Shown here piece by piece: positions 1 through 8,155 of a DNA stretch of 64,000 bases; within the stretch, counting starts at the first letter, position 1; the number at the start of each line of letters is the position of its first letter. This stretch comes from Paenibacillus_AB hodogayensis (lineage in GTDB: Bacteria > Bacillota > Bacilli > Paenibacillales > NBRC-103111). Below the pieces are notes generated by a model that had not been told where the DNA came from, ran no database searches, and saw nothing but the letters and a program-made list of their open reading frames with translations. The stretch lies in the NCBI RefSeq assembly GCF_039536325.1, contig NZ_BAAAYO010000002.1, positions 496,001-560,000 of the forward strand, given 5' to 3'. A program made the position numbers and the translations under genes.

Positions 1-45
1 GCGGGTCGAGTCGCCAAGCTTTTTAGGATCGGGTAGATGATTCAT
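1..45 (-). CDS. 5' end of a leftward gene cut by the window edge
   Basis: Fifteen codons are visible, beginning MNHLPDPKKLGDSTR. The ATG at 45 follows a good ribosome site (GGAGGA, about eight bases upstream), which is why I call a real start here. Too little protein is visible to assign a family. The stop of the small upstream reading frame (42..248) overlaps this ATG as ATGA. Upstream, at 266-281, lies a perfect FNR/CRP-type palindrome on the likely promoter side, so the gene may respond to oxygen or to another CRP-family signal. That link is inference. Confidence 0.6.
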   Translation of the reverse strand, partial: MNHLPDPKKLGDSTR

Positions 46-248
46 CGCTCGTTTCCTCCGATATATAGGGAATTGGCGAAACCTTTCGATGAAGCGGCAG
101 TCGCTTTTTTACGGCAGTCGCTGCATCGTCCCTGATGCTTCTTCTTGGCTGCTACAGTTCTGATTCGTTTCTCCTCGGCAGGACGCAAAGCCGATGCGAT
201 CAATTGGAACGCCTGCTTTCGTAGGTACGGACTCGGAGTGATTTTCAT
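42..248 (-). CDS. possible small hypothetical protein, doubtful
   Basis: A 68-codon basic reading frame with one CxxC pair (CSDC) ends in an ATGA overlap with the start of the next leftward gene, which would suit translational coupling. Against it: no ribosome site precedes the ATG at 248, and a promoter governed by the palindrome at 266-281 in the usual class II geometry would start transcription near or inside this frame. It may simply be 5' leader of the downstream gene. I recognise no family. Confidence 0.25.
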   Translation of the reverse strand: MKITPSPYLRKQAFQLIASALRPAEEKRIRTVAAKKKHQGRCSDCRKKATAASSKGFANSLYIGGNER

Positions 249-265
249 TTACAAGAAACGTCGCA

Positions 266-281
266 TGTGATAAAATTCACA
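266..281. promoter_or_regulatory. FNR/CRP-type palindrome
   Basis: The sequence TGTGATAAAATTCACA is a perfect TGTGA-N6-TCACA palindrome, the consensus recognised by CRP/FNR-family activators and identical in form to Bacillus Fnr boxes. It lies between a leftward gene starting at 45 and the rightward AraC gene at 502. The leftward gene is the likelier target. Which CRP/FNR protein binds cannot be told from this window. Confidence 0.6.
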
Positions 282-355
282 ATGAATATTTGCTCTCTGC
301 AGGTAATCGCTCCTTCCTTCCGCCACAATCCGTTTGTTTGATCAACTAATGTTGA

Positions 356-369
356 TTAAAGCGCTTACC
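356..369. promoter_or_regulatory. cre-like site (CcpA)
   Basis: TTAAAGCGCTTACC matches the catabolite-responsive element consensus TGWAANCGNTNWCA at 12 of 14 positions. It sits 133 bases upstream of the AraC start at 502, where CcpA could repress or block transcription. This is a pattern match only, with no other support. Confidence 0.35.
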
Positions 370-501
370 TTGCCTCTATCATACCCGTGCGCTTCGATTT
401 TGGCGTCCAATAATTTTACGATTCCTCTCATTTTTTTCGTTATTGTTTTTCTCGCGCCCGTGGGCCTACGGCAAAGGCCGATAAAGTCAGGAGGTCTGGT
501 C

Positions 502-1383
502 ATGCCGCCCATCATTCCGCCGGTGCTAACCGATTATCCGAACAAGGACCGGTTTCCATTTTACATTATTAAAAAAGTAAACAACAACATCCCGCCACAC
601 CGGCACGACTTTCTGGAGCTCAGTCTCGTCGTCGAAGGAACCGGCACTGAAACGGTAAACGGCGTGAAGCATCGCCTGGGACCGGGAACGATCACCTTCC
701 TTCTGCCGTACCAAATTCACGACATTCGCGCCGACGCAGGCTCGAATCTGCTGCTGCACGTGTGCAATTTCGATATGGGGATACTGCTCAACGCGCCAGA
801 ACGCGAACTCGGACATTGCCTGCTGCATACAGGCGATACGGAGGCGGCTCCGTTTGTCCGATCCGAGGCGGAGCAGCACCGGGACCTGTTCGCCCTGTTC
901 GACCGGATGCAGCGCGAATACAACAAGGACGAGCCCTGGAAGAAGCTCATCCTGACATCCATGCTATTCGAGGCGCTGGCACGGTTCGACCGGCTTCGTC
1001 TGGAGAAACGTTCCGCTCCGGCCGAAGCCGGCCGGAAACCGGAGACGTCCGCCATCTGGGAAATCGTCCACTACATTCATCAGCATTATCAGGAGCCGCT
1101 TACGCTGGCCGATCTTGCCCGGCTGTTTCATTTTAGCGTGCCGAATTTGAGCAAGCAGCTTAAGCACCATCTCGGAACGAGCTTCGTCGATTTTGTCCAC
1201 GAGCTTAGAATCCGTCAAGCTTGCAGCCTGCTTCGCTCGAGCGACATGACGATTACGGATATTGCGCTGGAAGCCGGTTTTCGCTCGTTCGCCAGCTTTT
1301 CGCGCGTATTCGGCGATATGAAAGGCATCTCTCCTTCGGCTTATCGGAAACGATGGTCTGGCCGGCTTCAGGAGGACGAATAG
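502..1383 (+). CDS. AraC-family transcriptional regulator
   Basis: A 293-residue regulator. Residues 33-40 (HRHDFLEL) begin an N-terminal cupin-type sugar-binding half. The last 100 residues carry the two AraC helix-turn-helix units, including the typical second unit ITDIALEAGFRSFASFSRVF and the closing G-x-SPSAYRK motif. The open frame extends upstream to 334, but I chose ATG 502 because AGGAGGT lies at 489-495, seven bases before it, and the cupin homology starts there. It probably controls a carbohydrate gene, but no clear target lies next to it: the gene to the right is convergent and the one to the left is divergent. Confidence 0.85.
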   Translation: MPPIIPPVLTDYPNKDRFPFYIIKKVNNNIPPHRHDFLELSLVVEGTGTETVNGVKHRLGPGTITFLLPYQIHDIRADAGSNLLLHVCNFDMGILLNAPERELGHCLLHTGDTEAAPFVRSEAEQHRDLFALFDRMQREYNKDEPWKKLILTSMLFEALARFDRLRLEKRSAPAEAGRKPETSAIWEIVHYIHQHYQEPLTLADLARLFHFSVPNLSKQLKHHLGTSFVDFVHELRIRQACSLLRSSDMTITDIALEAGFRSFASFSRVFGDMKGISPSAYRKRWSGRLQEDE

Positions 1384-1414
1384 TACGTCCGGCAGCCGGA
1401 CAAGCTAAGCCGCG

Positions 1415-3745
1415 CTAGTTGTTATGATACCTTTCCCGATACTGCCCCGGAGTCATCCCGACGACTTTGCGGAAAATGCGGATGAACGCCGTCGTATTCG
1501 AATAATTCAGCTTCTCCGCGACCTCCGACAGCCGCATCGTCGTCGTCTCCAGCCATTCCTTCGCGATATTCATCCGGTATTCGGCCAAATAGTCGCTGAA
1601 CGTAACGCCCATCTCCTTCTTGAATACGCGGCTGAGGTACACCGGATGAAAGTTCAGCGCCTCGGCGCAGCCTTCGAGCGAAATGTCCCGGTCGTAGCGC
1701 TCCTCGATTTGCTTGACCATACGCTCCACGATGCTGCCGTATTGGGACTCGGCCTGACGGTTCAGGAAGCCGATAATCGGCGTTAGCAAATCCCGCTTGA
1801 ACGCTTCGGCGATATCCTCCGGCGTATTTCGCTTCATCAGCTGTTTGTACGAACCCGGATCGCCTAGCACCTGATGCACCAGCCCGCCTTTTTCCTGAAC
1901 GATCTGATACAGCCGGGAAATGAGCTGCATCATCAGAACCGGGTATTCGTTTGCACCTGCGCCGCCTTCGGCAATCATCATCATATACCGGTCGAACATC
2001 TCGAGCGCTTTCCCCGGATCATCCGACCTCAGCGCCTTCACGAGCTGGTCCTCGGCGCTTTTCAGTTGCGCGAACGCGGCCGAAGCGAACCCGCCTCGCT
2101 CCGTCTCCACGTCCCCGTAATGCAGGATGATGCCGGTGCCAAGATGAATCCGGCTTTTCAGCGCATCAAGCCCTTCGTTATACCCGCGAATCGCCTCCGT
2201 CGGCTTCGAAAACGGCTTGCTGATCCCGATACTGACGCGCACCTGCAAATACTCGTGCACCTTCGCCTGCATCTGCTCCGCCGTGCGGTACAATTGCGTC
2301 TTCAGCTCGGCCTCGTCCTCCAGCTCGCTCGCAATAAGCGTCACCTGTGACTGATCGAGCAGCACCGGAGAGAAGCGGCTGTCTTGCGGAATCAGCTCCG
2401 ACACGATATTGTGGACCGCAAACAGCAGCAACTCCTTGTCATGCTCGCGATATCGGGTTTCGTGCAGCGTATCGATCTGCAGCGTCAGCACCGCCAGCCT
2501 CCTCCATCCGGACGGAAAGCCATACAGCTGGCTGCGGTAAGCGAAGTCGCTCTCGGACAGCTGTCCTGCAAACAGCTTCAGCATCAAAAATTCGTTCAAC
2601 TGCGTAAACTGGCCCTGCATTTGCTGCTTCAGCTCCTGGCCGGTGCTGAACAGCATCCGGAACCGTTCCTCGAGGGAGGAAAACTCGTCGCGACCGCCGG
2701 TCTCCCCGATTGAAATCGCTTTGGTCATTTCCGATAAGCGCTTAATCGGCGAATACATATGTCGACTGATGATAAGCCCCAGCATCCCGATGACCGCGAA
2801 GATGACGGTGCACACGACGGCGGTGGCCACCGCGATCTTGCCGGTTTGCTCGGTCACCGTCTGCAGCGGGACCGCCGACACGTATATCCAGCCGTTATAT
2901 CCGGAGCCACGGTACGTGAATACCATCCGGCGGTCATTGACCTTGTCGTGAAAGTAGCCGGAGGTTTCGCCCGAAGCTTGAATGGCTTCGGCAATCCGCG
3001 CGTTGATCGACAGGCTTGAGCTTCCCCGGCTTTCGGACGCGTTCAGAAAGTCTTCGCCCTCCCGGTTCAGCACGAACATGTCCCCCGACTTGCCGCTATC
3101 CGCCTCCAGCAGCGTACGGAACTGGCTCTTCATCATTTCAATGACAAGAAAGCCTTTCGGCTGCTGAGTGAAAGGGAGAATCGGCAGCTTGTATACCATT
3201 CGGATCGTTTGCGGACGGGCGGGAGCTTCGCCCCCGTCGTCTTCCTCGGGCAGCGGCGCGATATCCCAGAACAAATTGTTCGGATGCTTCGCATACAGCT
3301 CCAGCTGGCGACGCAGCGGAAATTCGCTTAACGGGGTGACCGAAGCGAAGCTGATCGCCCAGTTGTGCTCATTGCTGATCAAGTAGCCTTCCTTAATGCC
3401 GGAAAGCGTTTGCAAATTATAAAGTCCCGTGTACAGATTGCGAATCCGTACAAAATCCGTCACGTCGATCGGCCCGTTCAACGCCGAGGTGACCTGCGGG
3501 GAGTTGGCGTATTGCATCGCCGTTAATTCCAGCGTCTTCATAACCTGCTCTACGCGCATTTGCGTTTGCAGCAGCACCTGCATGCTGCTTTCCCGCATTT
3601 TATGTTCGACGTCGCTCGCGGCGGTATAATAAGAAAACAGACCGAGAGCGAGAACGGGAATGGCCCCGATCAGCGTAGTAAACGCTACCAATAGCAGCAT
3701 ATATCGCGGAAATGTGCGAAGCCGGTGTTTCCATCCTGCGAGCAT
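1415..3745 (-). CDS. membrane-anchored AraC-family regulator with extracellular sensor
   Basis: A 776-residue protein of the large Paenibacillus type: transmembrane helix at about 15-39, an extracellular Cache-like sensor, a second helix at 303-327, a HAMP-like segment beginning MYSPIKRL, a long cytoplasmic linker and a C-terminal AraC DNA-binding domain (about 670-776, ending G-MTPGQYRERY). Such proteins sense an external sugar and switch on a neighbouring lipoprotein/permease importer. No importer touches this one; the nearest lies 15 kb away and has its own sensor at 20085. The start follows a purine-rich site (GAGGGGAG) in a region with two inverted repeats (3794-3840). It converges with the regulator at 502. 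Confidence 0.85.
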   Translation of the reverse strand: MLAGWKHRLRTFPRYMLLLVAFTTLIGAIPVLALGLFSYYTAASDVEHKMRESSMQVLLQTQMRVEQVMKTLELTAMQYANSPQVTSALNGPIDVTDFVRIRNLYTGLYNLQTLSGIKEGYLISNEHNWAISFASVTPLSEFPLRRQLELYAKHPNNLFWDIAPLPEEDDGGEAPARPQTIRMVYKLPILPFTQQPKGFLVIEMMKSQFRTLLEADSGKSGDMFVLNREGEDFLNASESRGSSSLSINARIAEAIQASGETSGYFHDKVNDRRMVFTYRGSGYNGWIYVSAVPLQTVTEQTGKIAVATAVVCTVIFAVIGMLGLIISRHMYSPIKRLSEMTKAISIGETGGRDEFSSLEERFRMLFSTGQELKQQMQGQFTQLNEFLMLKLFAGQLSESDFAYRSQLYGFPSGWRRLAVLTLQIDTLHETRYREHDKELLLFAVHNIVSELIPQDSRFSPVLLDQSQVTLIASELEDEAELKTQLYRTAEQMQAKVHEYLQVRVSIGISKPFSKPTEAIRGYNEGLDALKSRIHLGTGIILHYGDVETERGGFASAAFAQLKSAEDQLVKALRSDDPGKALEMFDRYMMMIAEGGAGANEYPVLMMQLISRLYQIVQEKGGLVHQVLGDPGSYKQLMKRNTPEDIAEAFKRDLLTPIIGFLNRQAESQYGSIVERMVKQIEERYDRDISLEGCAEALNFHPVYLSRVFKKEMGVTFSDYLAEYRMNIAKEWLETTTMRLSEVAEKLNYSNTTAFIRIFRKVVGMTPGQYRERYHNN

Positions 3746-3793
3746 GAAGCCACTCCCCTCTTTTACGTACCGTGCGGATTCGTTCGGGCTGGC

Positions 3794-3840
3794 AAAACAG
3801 GTTCCCTGTTTTCAAGGTAGCATCACTTCCCGCGTGATGC
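3794..3840. promoter_or_regulatory. two adjacent inverted repeats upstream of the AraC sensor
   Basis: AAAACAG-N5-CTGTTTT (3794-3812) and GCATCAC-N7-GTGATGC (3820-3840) are both perfect, with seven-base arms, and lie 49-95 bases upstream of the sensor start at 3745. Tandem dyads in this position suggest operator sites, perhaps for autoregulation. They lack the T-run expected of a terminator in the leftward direction. Confidence 0.4.
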
Positions 3841-3957
3841 AATAGCCCCGTCCGATGCCCCTGCTTTATGTTGTCGGTTTATGGTACTATGGAGGTTGAC
3901 CAGTGAACCGGCGGATGCCGACGCATGCGCCGGATTTGATTACCGGGGGAAACGCTT

Positions 3958-6375
3958 TTGAAAACATTGATTATCGCCGAAAAGCCGGATATGGGCCGCA
4001 ATATCGCCGCTGCCATCGAACCGAAAGCGGCCAACAAGCGCACTCACCTTGAAGGGGAACGCTTTGTCATCACGTGGGCAATCGGACATTTAATCGGGCT
4101 GGCGGAGCCGGATTTGTACGACGATAAATACAAAAAGTGGAATTTTAACGATTTGCCGATTATTCCCGACACGTTCAAGCTGCTGCCGAACCCGCGCACG
4201 AAGGATCAATTGAAGGTAATCGCCACGCTCGCCAAAGATTGCGGCGATATCGTCAACGCTTGCGACGCCGGACGCGAAGGACAGCTTATTTTCGCCTACA
4301 TTCAGCAGCACCTGAAGCTGCGCCAGCCGGTCAGGCGGCTGTGGATATCCGACCTGACGCCGGAGACGATTCGCCGCGGCTTCGCGGAGTTGAAGGACGG
4401 CAGCGTCTACGAGCCGCTGACGCGGGCCGCCCGGGCGAGAAGCGAAGCCGATTGGCTGATCGGGATGAACGGATCGCGCGCCTTCACGACGAAGCACAAC
4501 GAGCTGCTGTCCGTCGGCCGCGTGCAGACGCCGGTGTTGGCGCTGCTGTACGATCGGCAGAAGCAGATCGAGGCGTTCTCGTCGGCAAAGTTCTACGAGG
4601 TGGAAGCGTATTTCGATCAGCGAGACACCCGTTATCGCGGGCTGTGGCAGGGCGACCGGCTGACCGATGCCGTTAAAGCGCAGGCGCTGGCCGCCAAGGT
4701 AAAGGACAAGCCCGGCCGTATACTGAGCTACGAGGTCAAGGATACGAAGGAATATCCGTTCCGGCTGTACGATCTGACCTTGCTGCAGCGGGACGCCAAC
4801 GCCCGGTTCAGCTTTTCCGCCAAGAAGACGCTCGATATCGCCCAGTCGTTGTACGAGAAGCACAAGGTCATTTCGTACCCGCGGACGAATTCGAACTACG
4901 TCAACGAGCAGAACATTCCCGAAATGTACCGCGCCCTTGACGCCCTGAAAGGAACGCCCTACGAACAGTTGGCCGCCGGCGCGGACAAAAAGCGCGTACA
5001 CAAAAACAACAAGGCGGTGTGCAACCCGGCCAAGGTCGAGGACCACCACGCCATCCTGCCGACGGGCAAACGGGCAAGCTCACTGACGCCGGAAGAACAG
5101 AAGCTGTACGATCTCATCATTCGCCGCTTTCTGTCCCACTTCTATCCTCCCGCCGAATACAAGGTGCACACCATCCTGACCGAAGCGGAGCAGGAGACGT
5201 TCAAGACGACGATCAAGCAGCTGCTCAGCCTAGGCTGGAAAATCCTCAACGAGGACGACAAGACAGGAAGCAAGGACAACGGCAAGAAGTCCGGAAAATC
5301 GGGCAAGCCTGCCGAAGCAGGCAAAGACGGCAAGGACGGCGACGGCGACGGGCCGGCGGAGCCGGAGGAAGAGCTCATTGAGACTCCCTTCGCGCTGGCT
5401 CCGGACGAGCCGGTCCATTGCAGCGATTCGTCCGCCAAGGAGAAGGAGACGCAGCCGCCGAAGCCGTATACGGAAGGGACGCTGCTGAAGGCGATGGAGA
5501 GCGCGGGCAAGCAGCTTGAGGACGAGGAGCTGCGCGATGCGATGAAGGAATCCGGGCTCGGAACGCCGGCCACGCGGGCAGCGATTATCGAACGGCTAAA
5601 GAACGTGGGCTATGTCACGATGCAGGGCAAGCGCATTGCCGTTACGCTTAAAGGCCGTACTGCCGTCGAGCTGATTCGGGGCGCCGGCGTCGAGCTGCTC
5701 ACCTCGCCCGAGATGACCGGGCAATGGGAAAGACGGCTGCACGAAATATCCCGCGGCCAAGCCTCCAACGAAACGTTTATCGAGAACGTCAAGAAATTCA
5801 CGCGCTCGATTATCGATAAGGTGCGCGTCCAGCCCCGTGCGGCGAAAACCGCCTTTGAGGCGCAGCAAACTCCATCGGGCAAATCCGCCGGCGACGACGC
5901 CGGAGCGAAGGGCAATTCCCGGCGCGGCGGGGCAAAAGCCTCTGCGGGCAAAGCTTTACGAAGCGGCGAGGGCGCTTCCCGCAGCGCGCGTTCCGGAAGC
6001 GCCGCCGCAAGCAATGAGCGGGCTGCTTCCGCCCGGTCGGCCGGGGGCAGCGACGGGGGCCCGGTCCGGACGACGGCCCCCGTCAGCGCGGGCGAGCGCG
6101 AGCTGATTGCCTCTTGCCCGGGCGAGGGGTGCGGCGGCCATATTTTCATGGGCAACAAAGGCTACGGCTGCAGCAACTACAAGCTCGGCTGCAAATTCGT
6201 CATCTGGAAGGAAAGCCTCGGCAAGACGCTTACGCCGTCCATGATCAAAAGCCTGATTGAAAAAGGCCGCACCAGCAAGCTGAAGCTGATCGACCGCTCC
6301 GGCGCGCCGATCGAAGGCCGCATCGTGTTGAAGGACCGCAATCTCGGTCAGGTGGAGATCGAAACCGTGACATGA
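3958..6375 (+). CDS. topB: DNA topoisomerase III
   Basis: A type IA topoisomerase of 805 residues that relaxes or decatenates DNA through a covalent tyrosine. The N-terminal Toprim domain shows IIAEKPDMGR (Glu8) and DAGREGQ (Asp103-Glu107). The catalytic tyrosine is Y307 in ISYPRTNS. After the type IA core (LGTPATRAAIIERL) comes an Ala/Gly/Ser/Arg-rich linker and a C-terminal Cys-containing module (CPGEGCGGHIFMG, then CSNYKLGC) like a degenerate zinc ribbon. A Lys/Gly/Asp-rich insertion near residues 440-480 helps make it longer than B. subtilis TopB (about 727). The start is TTG at 3958, chosen for its GGGGGA site and the conserved N-terminus KTLIIAEKP. A terminator follows at 6438. Confidence 0.95.
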   Translation: MKTLIIAEKPDMGRNIAAAIEPKAANKRTHLEGERFVITWAIGHLIGLAEPDLYDDKYKKWNFNDLPIIPDTFKLLPNPRTKDQLKVIATLAKDCGDIVNACDAGREGQLIFAYIQQHLKLRQPVRRLWISDLTPETIRRGFAELKDGSVYEPLTRAARARSEADWLIGMNGSRAFTTKHNELLSVGRVQTPVLALLYDRQKQIEAFSSAKFYEVEAYFDQRDTRYRGLWQGDRLTDAVKAQALAAKVKDKPGRILSYEVKDTKEYPFRLYDLTLLQRDANARFSFSAKKTLDIAQSLYEKHKVISYPRTNSNYVNEQNIPEMYRALDALKGTPYEQLAAGADKKRVHKNNKAVCNPAKVEDHHAILPTGKRASSLTPEEQKLYDLIIRRFLSHFYPPAEYKVHTILTEAEQETFKTTIKQLLSLGWKILNEDDKTGSKDNGKKSGKSGKPAEAGKDGKDGDGDGPAEPEEELIETPFALAPDEPVHCSDSSAKEKETQPPKPYTEGTLLKAMESAGKQLEDEELRDAMKESGLGTPATRAAIIERLKNVGYVTMQGKRIAVTLKGRTAVELIRGAGVELLTSPEMTGQWERRLHEISRGQASNETFIENVKKFTRSIIDKVRVQPRAAKTAFEAQQTPSGKSAGDDAGAKGNSRRGGAKASAGKALRSGEGASRSARSGSAAASNERAASARSAGGSDGGPVRTTAPVSAGERELIASCPGEGCGGHIFMGNKGYGCSNYKLGCKFVIWKESLGKTLTPSMIKSLIEKGRTSKLKLIDRSGAPIEGRIVLKDRNLGQVEIETVT

Positions 6376-6437
6376 TCGGTTCGCGCGCGAAGCCGGAGAC
6401 CTGTTCCACCTAGTCGGAATGGCCAAGTGAAATGAAG

Positions 6438-6487
6438 AAAGGGATCTGCCTTGCAGCGAGATATGTGAGCAGCAAGGCATTCCTTTT
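6438..6487 (+). terminator. terminator after topB
   Basis: A long hairpin with outer arms AAAGGGA/TTCCTTT and inner arms TGCCTTGC/GCAAGGCA ends in TTTTC. It lies 63 bases after the topB stop. Confidence 0.7.
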
Positions 6488-6609
6488 CGGAATGAAGTGG
6501 GCTCCCAAACATTCGTTCAACTTATATAGGAGCGATTTTTGCCCCCAAGCGGTAGCCCTCCACGCTCCCTGGCATATGCTGAAGGAACAACGCAAGGGAG
6601 CGAGTCAGG

Positions 6610-7191
6610 ATGAGCGTCAACACGAAACAATCTCGTCGGAAATCTGTTTATCCTTCCGGAAGAAACATGGCGAGAACAGCTGCCATCATGATTCCGTTTT
6701 ATCGCAAAATCGCCCGCGACAATCATTACGCGAGACAATGGTCATCCGCCGTTCGCAACGTCGATCTCGACAAGCTGCTGCGGCTGTTCCGGCAGACGGT
6801 GAAGCTGCGCAGTCCGAATTTGTCCACGAACGGCATCGGCTATTTCCTCGACGTTCCGTTTGCCGCCCCGCTGTACTTGTATACGAACGGTACCTCGATT
6901 CAGCCGGGAGAAGCCCAGTTCCAATTCAGCACGAAGGCTCACCGGACGATCGCCTGCGCCATTTTGCCGTTGTACCGGACGATCCGCGACAGTCCCCCTT
7001 TCGCCTCCGCGCTCGTCCATGCGATTCGCCGGGGCAACCGCCCGCTCGTCGAACGGCTCGTCCGCAGCCGCGTTCGTTCACCCCGTTTACATTCAGTCGC
7101 ATTAATCGAATCCGGCTTTGCCATGGGCTTCCGCATACCCGGCGTCAAGCATGTATACTATAATGAATTTTTTCGCGAATATACGGGATGA
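6610..7191 (+). CDS. conserved-looking hypothetical protein
   Basis: A 193-residue, strongly basic protein without signal peptide or obvious membrane helix. I do not recognise a family. Features: an Arg/Lys-rich N-terminus, a central stretch with alternating hydrophobic residues (DVPFAAPLYLYTNG), and an aromatic C-terminus (HVYYNEFFREYTG). The ATG at 6610 follows AAGGGAG about ten bases upstream. A longer overlapping frame starting at 6432 is rejected because it begins inside the topB terminator. The gene stands alone between two terminators. Confidence 0.65.
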   Translation: MSVNTKQSRRKSVYPSGRNMARTAAIMIPFYRKIARDNHYARQWSSAVRNVDLDKLLRLFRQTVKLRSPNLSTNGIGYFLDVPFAAPLYLYTNGTSIQPGEAQFQFSTKAHRTIACAILPLYRTIRDSPPFASALVHAIRRGNRPLVERLVRSRVRSPRLHSVALIESGFAMGFRIPGVKHVYYNEFFREYTG

Positions 7192-7203
7192 GCCGGACAA
7201 TGG

Positions 7204-7232
7204 AATAAACCCGGATCGCAAGCGACCCGGGT
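7204..7232 (-). terminator. probable terminator after the LysM-3D gene
   Basis: The hairpin ACCCGG-a-TCGC-aa-GCGA-c-CCGGGT is followed on the leftward strand by a short TTTATT tract. It lies 24 bases past the stop of the gene at 7256 and between two convergent genes. Confidence 0.5.
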
Positions 7233-7255
7233 CCGTTGGAATGATTGTGCTCCGC

Positions 7256-8050
7256 CTATACACTGCGTTCCTTGAGCACGAACACCTTTACATTTTTTTT
7301 CACGCCGAATTCGACGGCTTCGTTCAGATCGTTCATATAAATGTCGATACGCGCCCCCTTGATGGCCGAGCCGGTGTCTTCCGCCGTGCGCAGGCCGATT
7401 CCTTCGATCAGGACGGTCGAGCCGAGCGGAATAATGGAGGGATCGACGGCCACGGTGCGTCCCTCTTCCGCCTTGCTGCCGCTGCGCGTAATGCCATACG
7501 CCGGGTGGGACGGCGTCTTGCCGGTCGATTCTTTCCCGGCCGTGTACGCGGTCAGCGTCGAGCTGAGCACGCGCTGGACAACCCGGCGCTCGCCTTCTCC
7601 GCCCTCGGCGCTCCAGCTTGCATCCAGCTGCGGAATATCGAGCCGCTGGCCGACGCGCAGCCGGTTCGGGCTTTCCAGCGCATTGGCCGCCAGCAAATCC
7701 TGAACGGTCAGGCCGAACGCCCGCGATATTTTCGTAAGCGTATCTCCGGATTGAACTTGATATTGTAGAAGATGAATATCTGCTGCGGCTGCATCTGCGT
7801 CCGCCCCGCCCTGCGACGGCCGTCCTTCGGGGGAAGCCTCCGGCTGTATGGCGGACGAACCGCTCCGGCCCGCCGCCCCCGGTTCGTCCGGCCCGGCGTA
7901 TGTCCAGCTCCCGTCCACATACATCCAATTGTCGGCCATCGCCCATTCCTCGTCCTGGCTGTTGTACGCCAGCGCCTTCGGTTCTCCCGTGGCGGCGCCT
8001 AAAAGGACAGCCATACACAGGCATATACAAACTTTGATCCAGCTTTGCAT
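7256..8050 (-). CDS. secreted LysM and 3D-domain cell wall protein
   Basis: A 264-residue exported protein. Residues 1-28 form a signal peptide (hydrophobic to about 20, cleavage likely near ALA). A LysM peptidoglycan-binding unit spans about 96-140 (YQVQSGDTLTKIS to GQRLDIP). The C-terminal 3D domain (about 165-258) carries the motifs AVDPSIIPLGS (Asp203) and AEDTGSAIKGARIDIYM (Asp225, Asp235) that give the family its name; related domains occur in lytic transglycosylases such as MltA and in YocH-type autolysins. It probably trims or remodels wall glycans. AAGGGAGG precedes the start. It lies downstream of the sugar operon with no visible terminator between, so read-through is possible. Confidence 0.85.
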   Translation of the reverse strand: MQSWIKVCICLCMAVLLGAATGEPKALAYNSQDEEWAMADNWMYVDGSWTYAGPDEPGAAGRSGSSAIQPEASPEGRPSQGGADADAAAADIHLLQYQVQSGDTLTKISRAFGLTVQDLLAANALESPNRLRVGQRLDIPQLDASWSAEGGEGERRVVQRVLSSTLTAYTAGKESTGKTPSHPAYGITRSGSKAEEGRTVAVDPSIIPLGSTVLIEGIGLRTAEDTGSAIKGARIDIYMNDLNEAVEFGVKKNVKVFVLKERSV

Positions 8051-8155
8051 TCTAGCAACATCCTCCCTTGCAGTCGCAATGGTAGATTCGGGATGTTACT
8101 AGAGTTGCCTGCGTTGGCGCATTTTAAACGTATATCCGTCCGCGTGCTTGCCGCT

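Noticed and set aside
334..501. N-terminal extension of the AraC gene starting at 334, with a hydrophobic stretch that looks like a membrane anchor
   Set aside because: AGGAGGT at 489-495 is ideally placed for ATG 502, homology begins there, and the extension covers the promoter region with a cre-like site.
4090..5049. Long leftward frame (319 codons) inside topB
   Set aside because: Antisense shadow of a high-GC gene; Leu/Arg/Val-rich with no domain, while topB on the other strand is certain.
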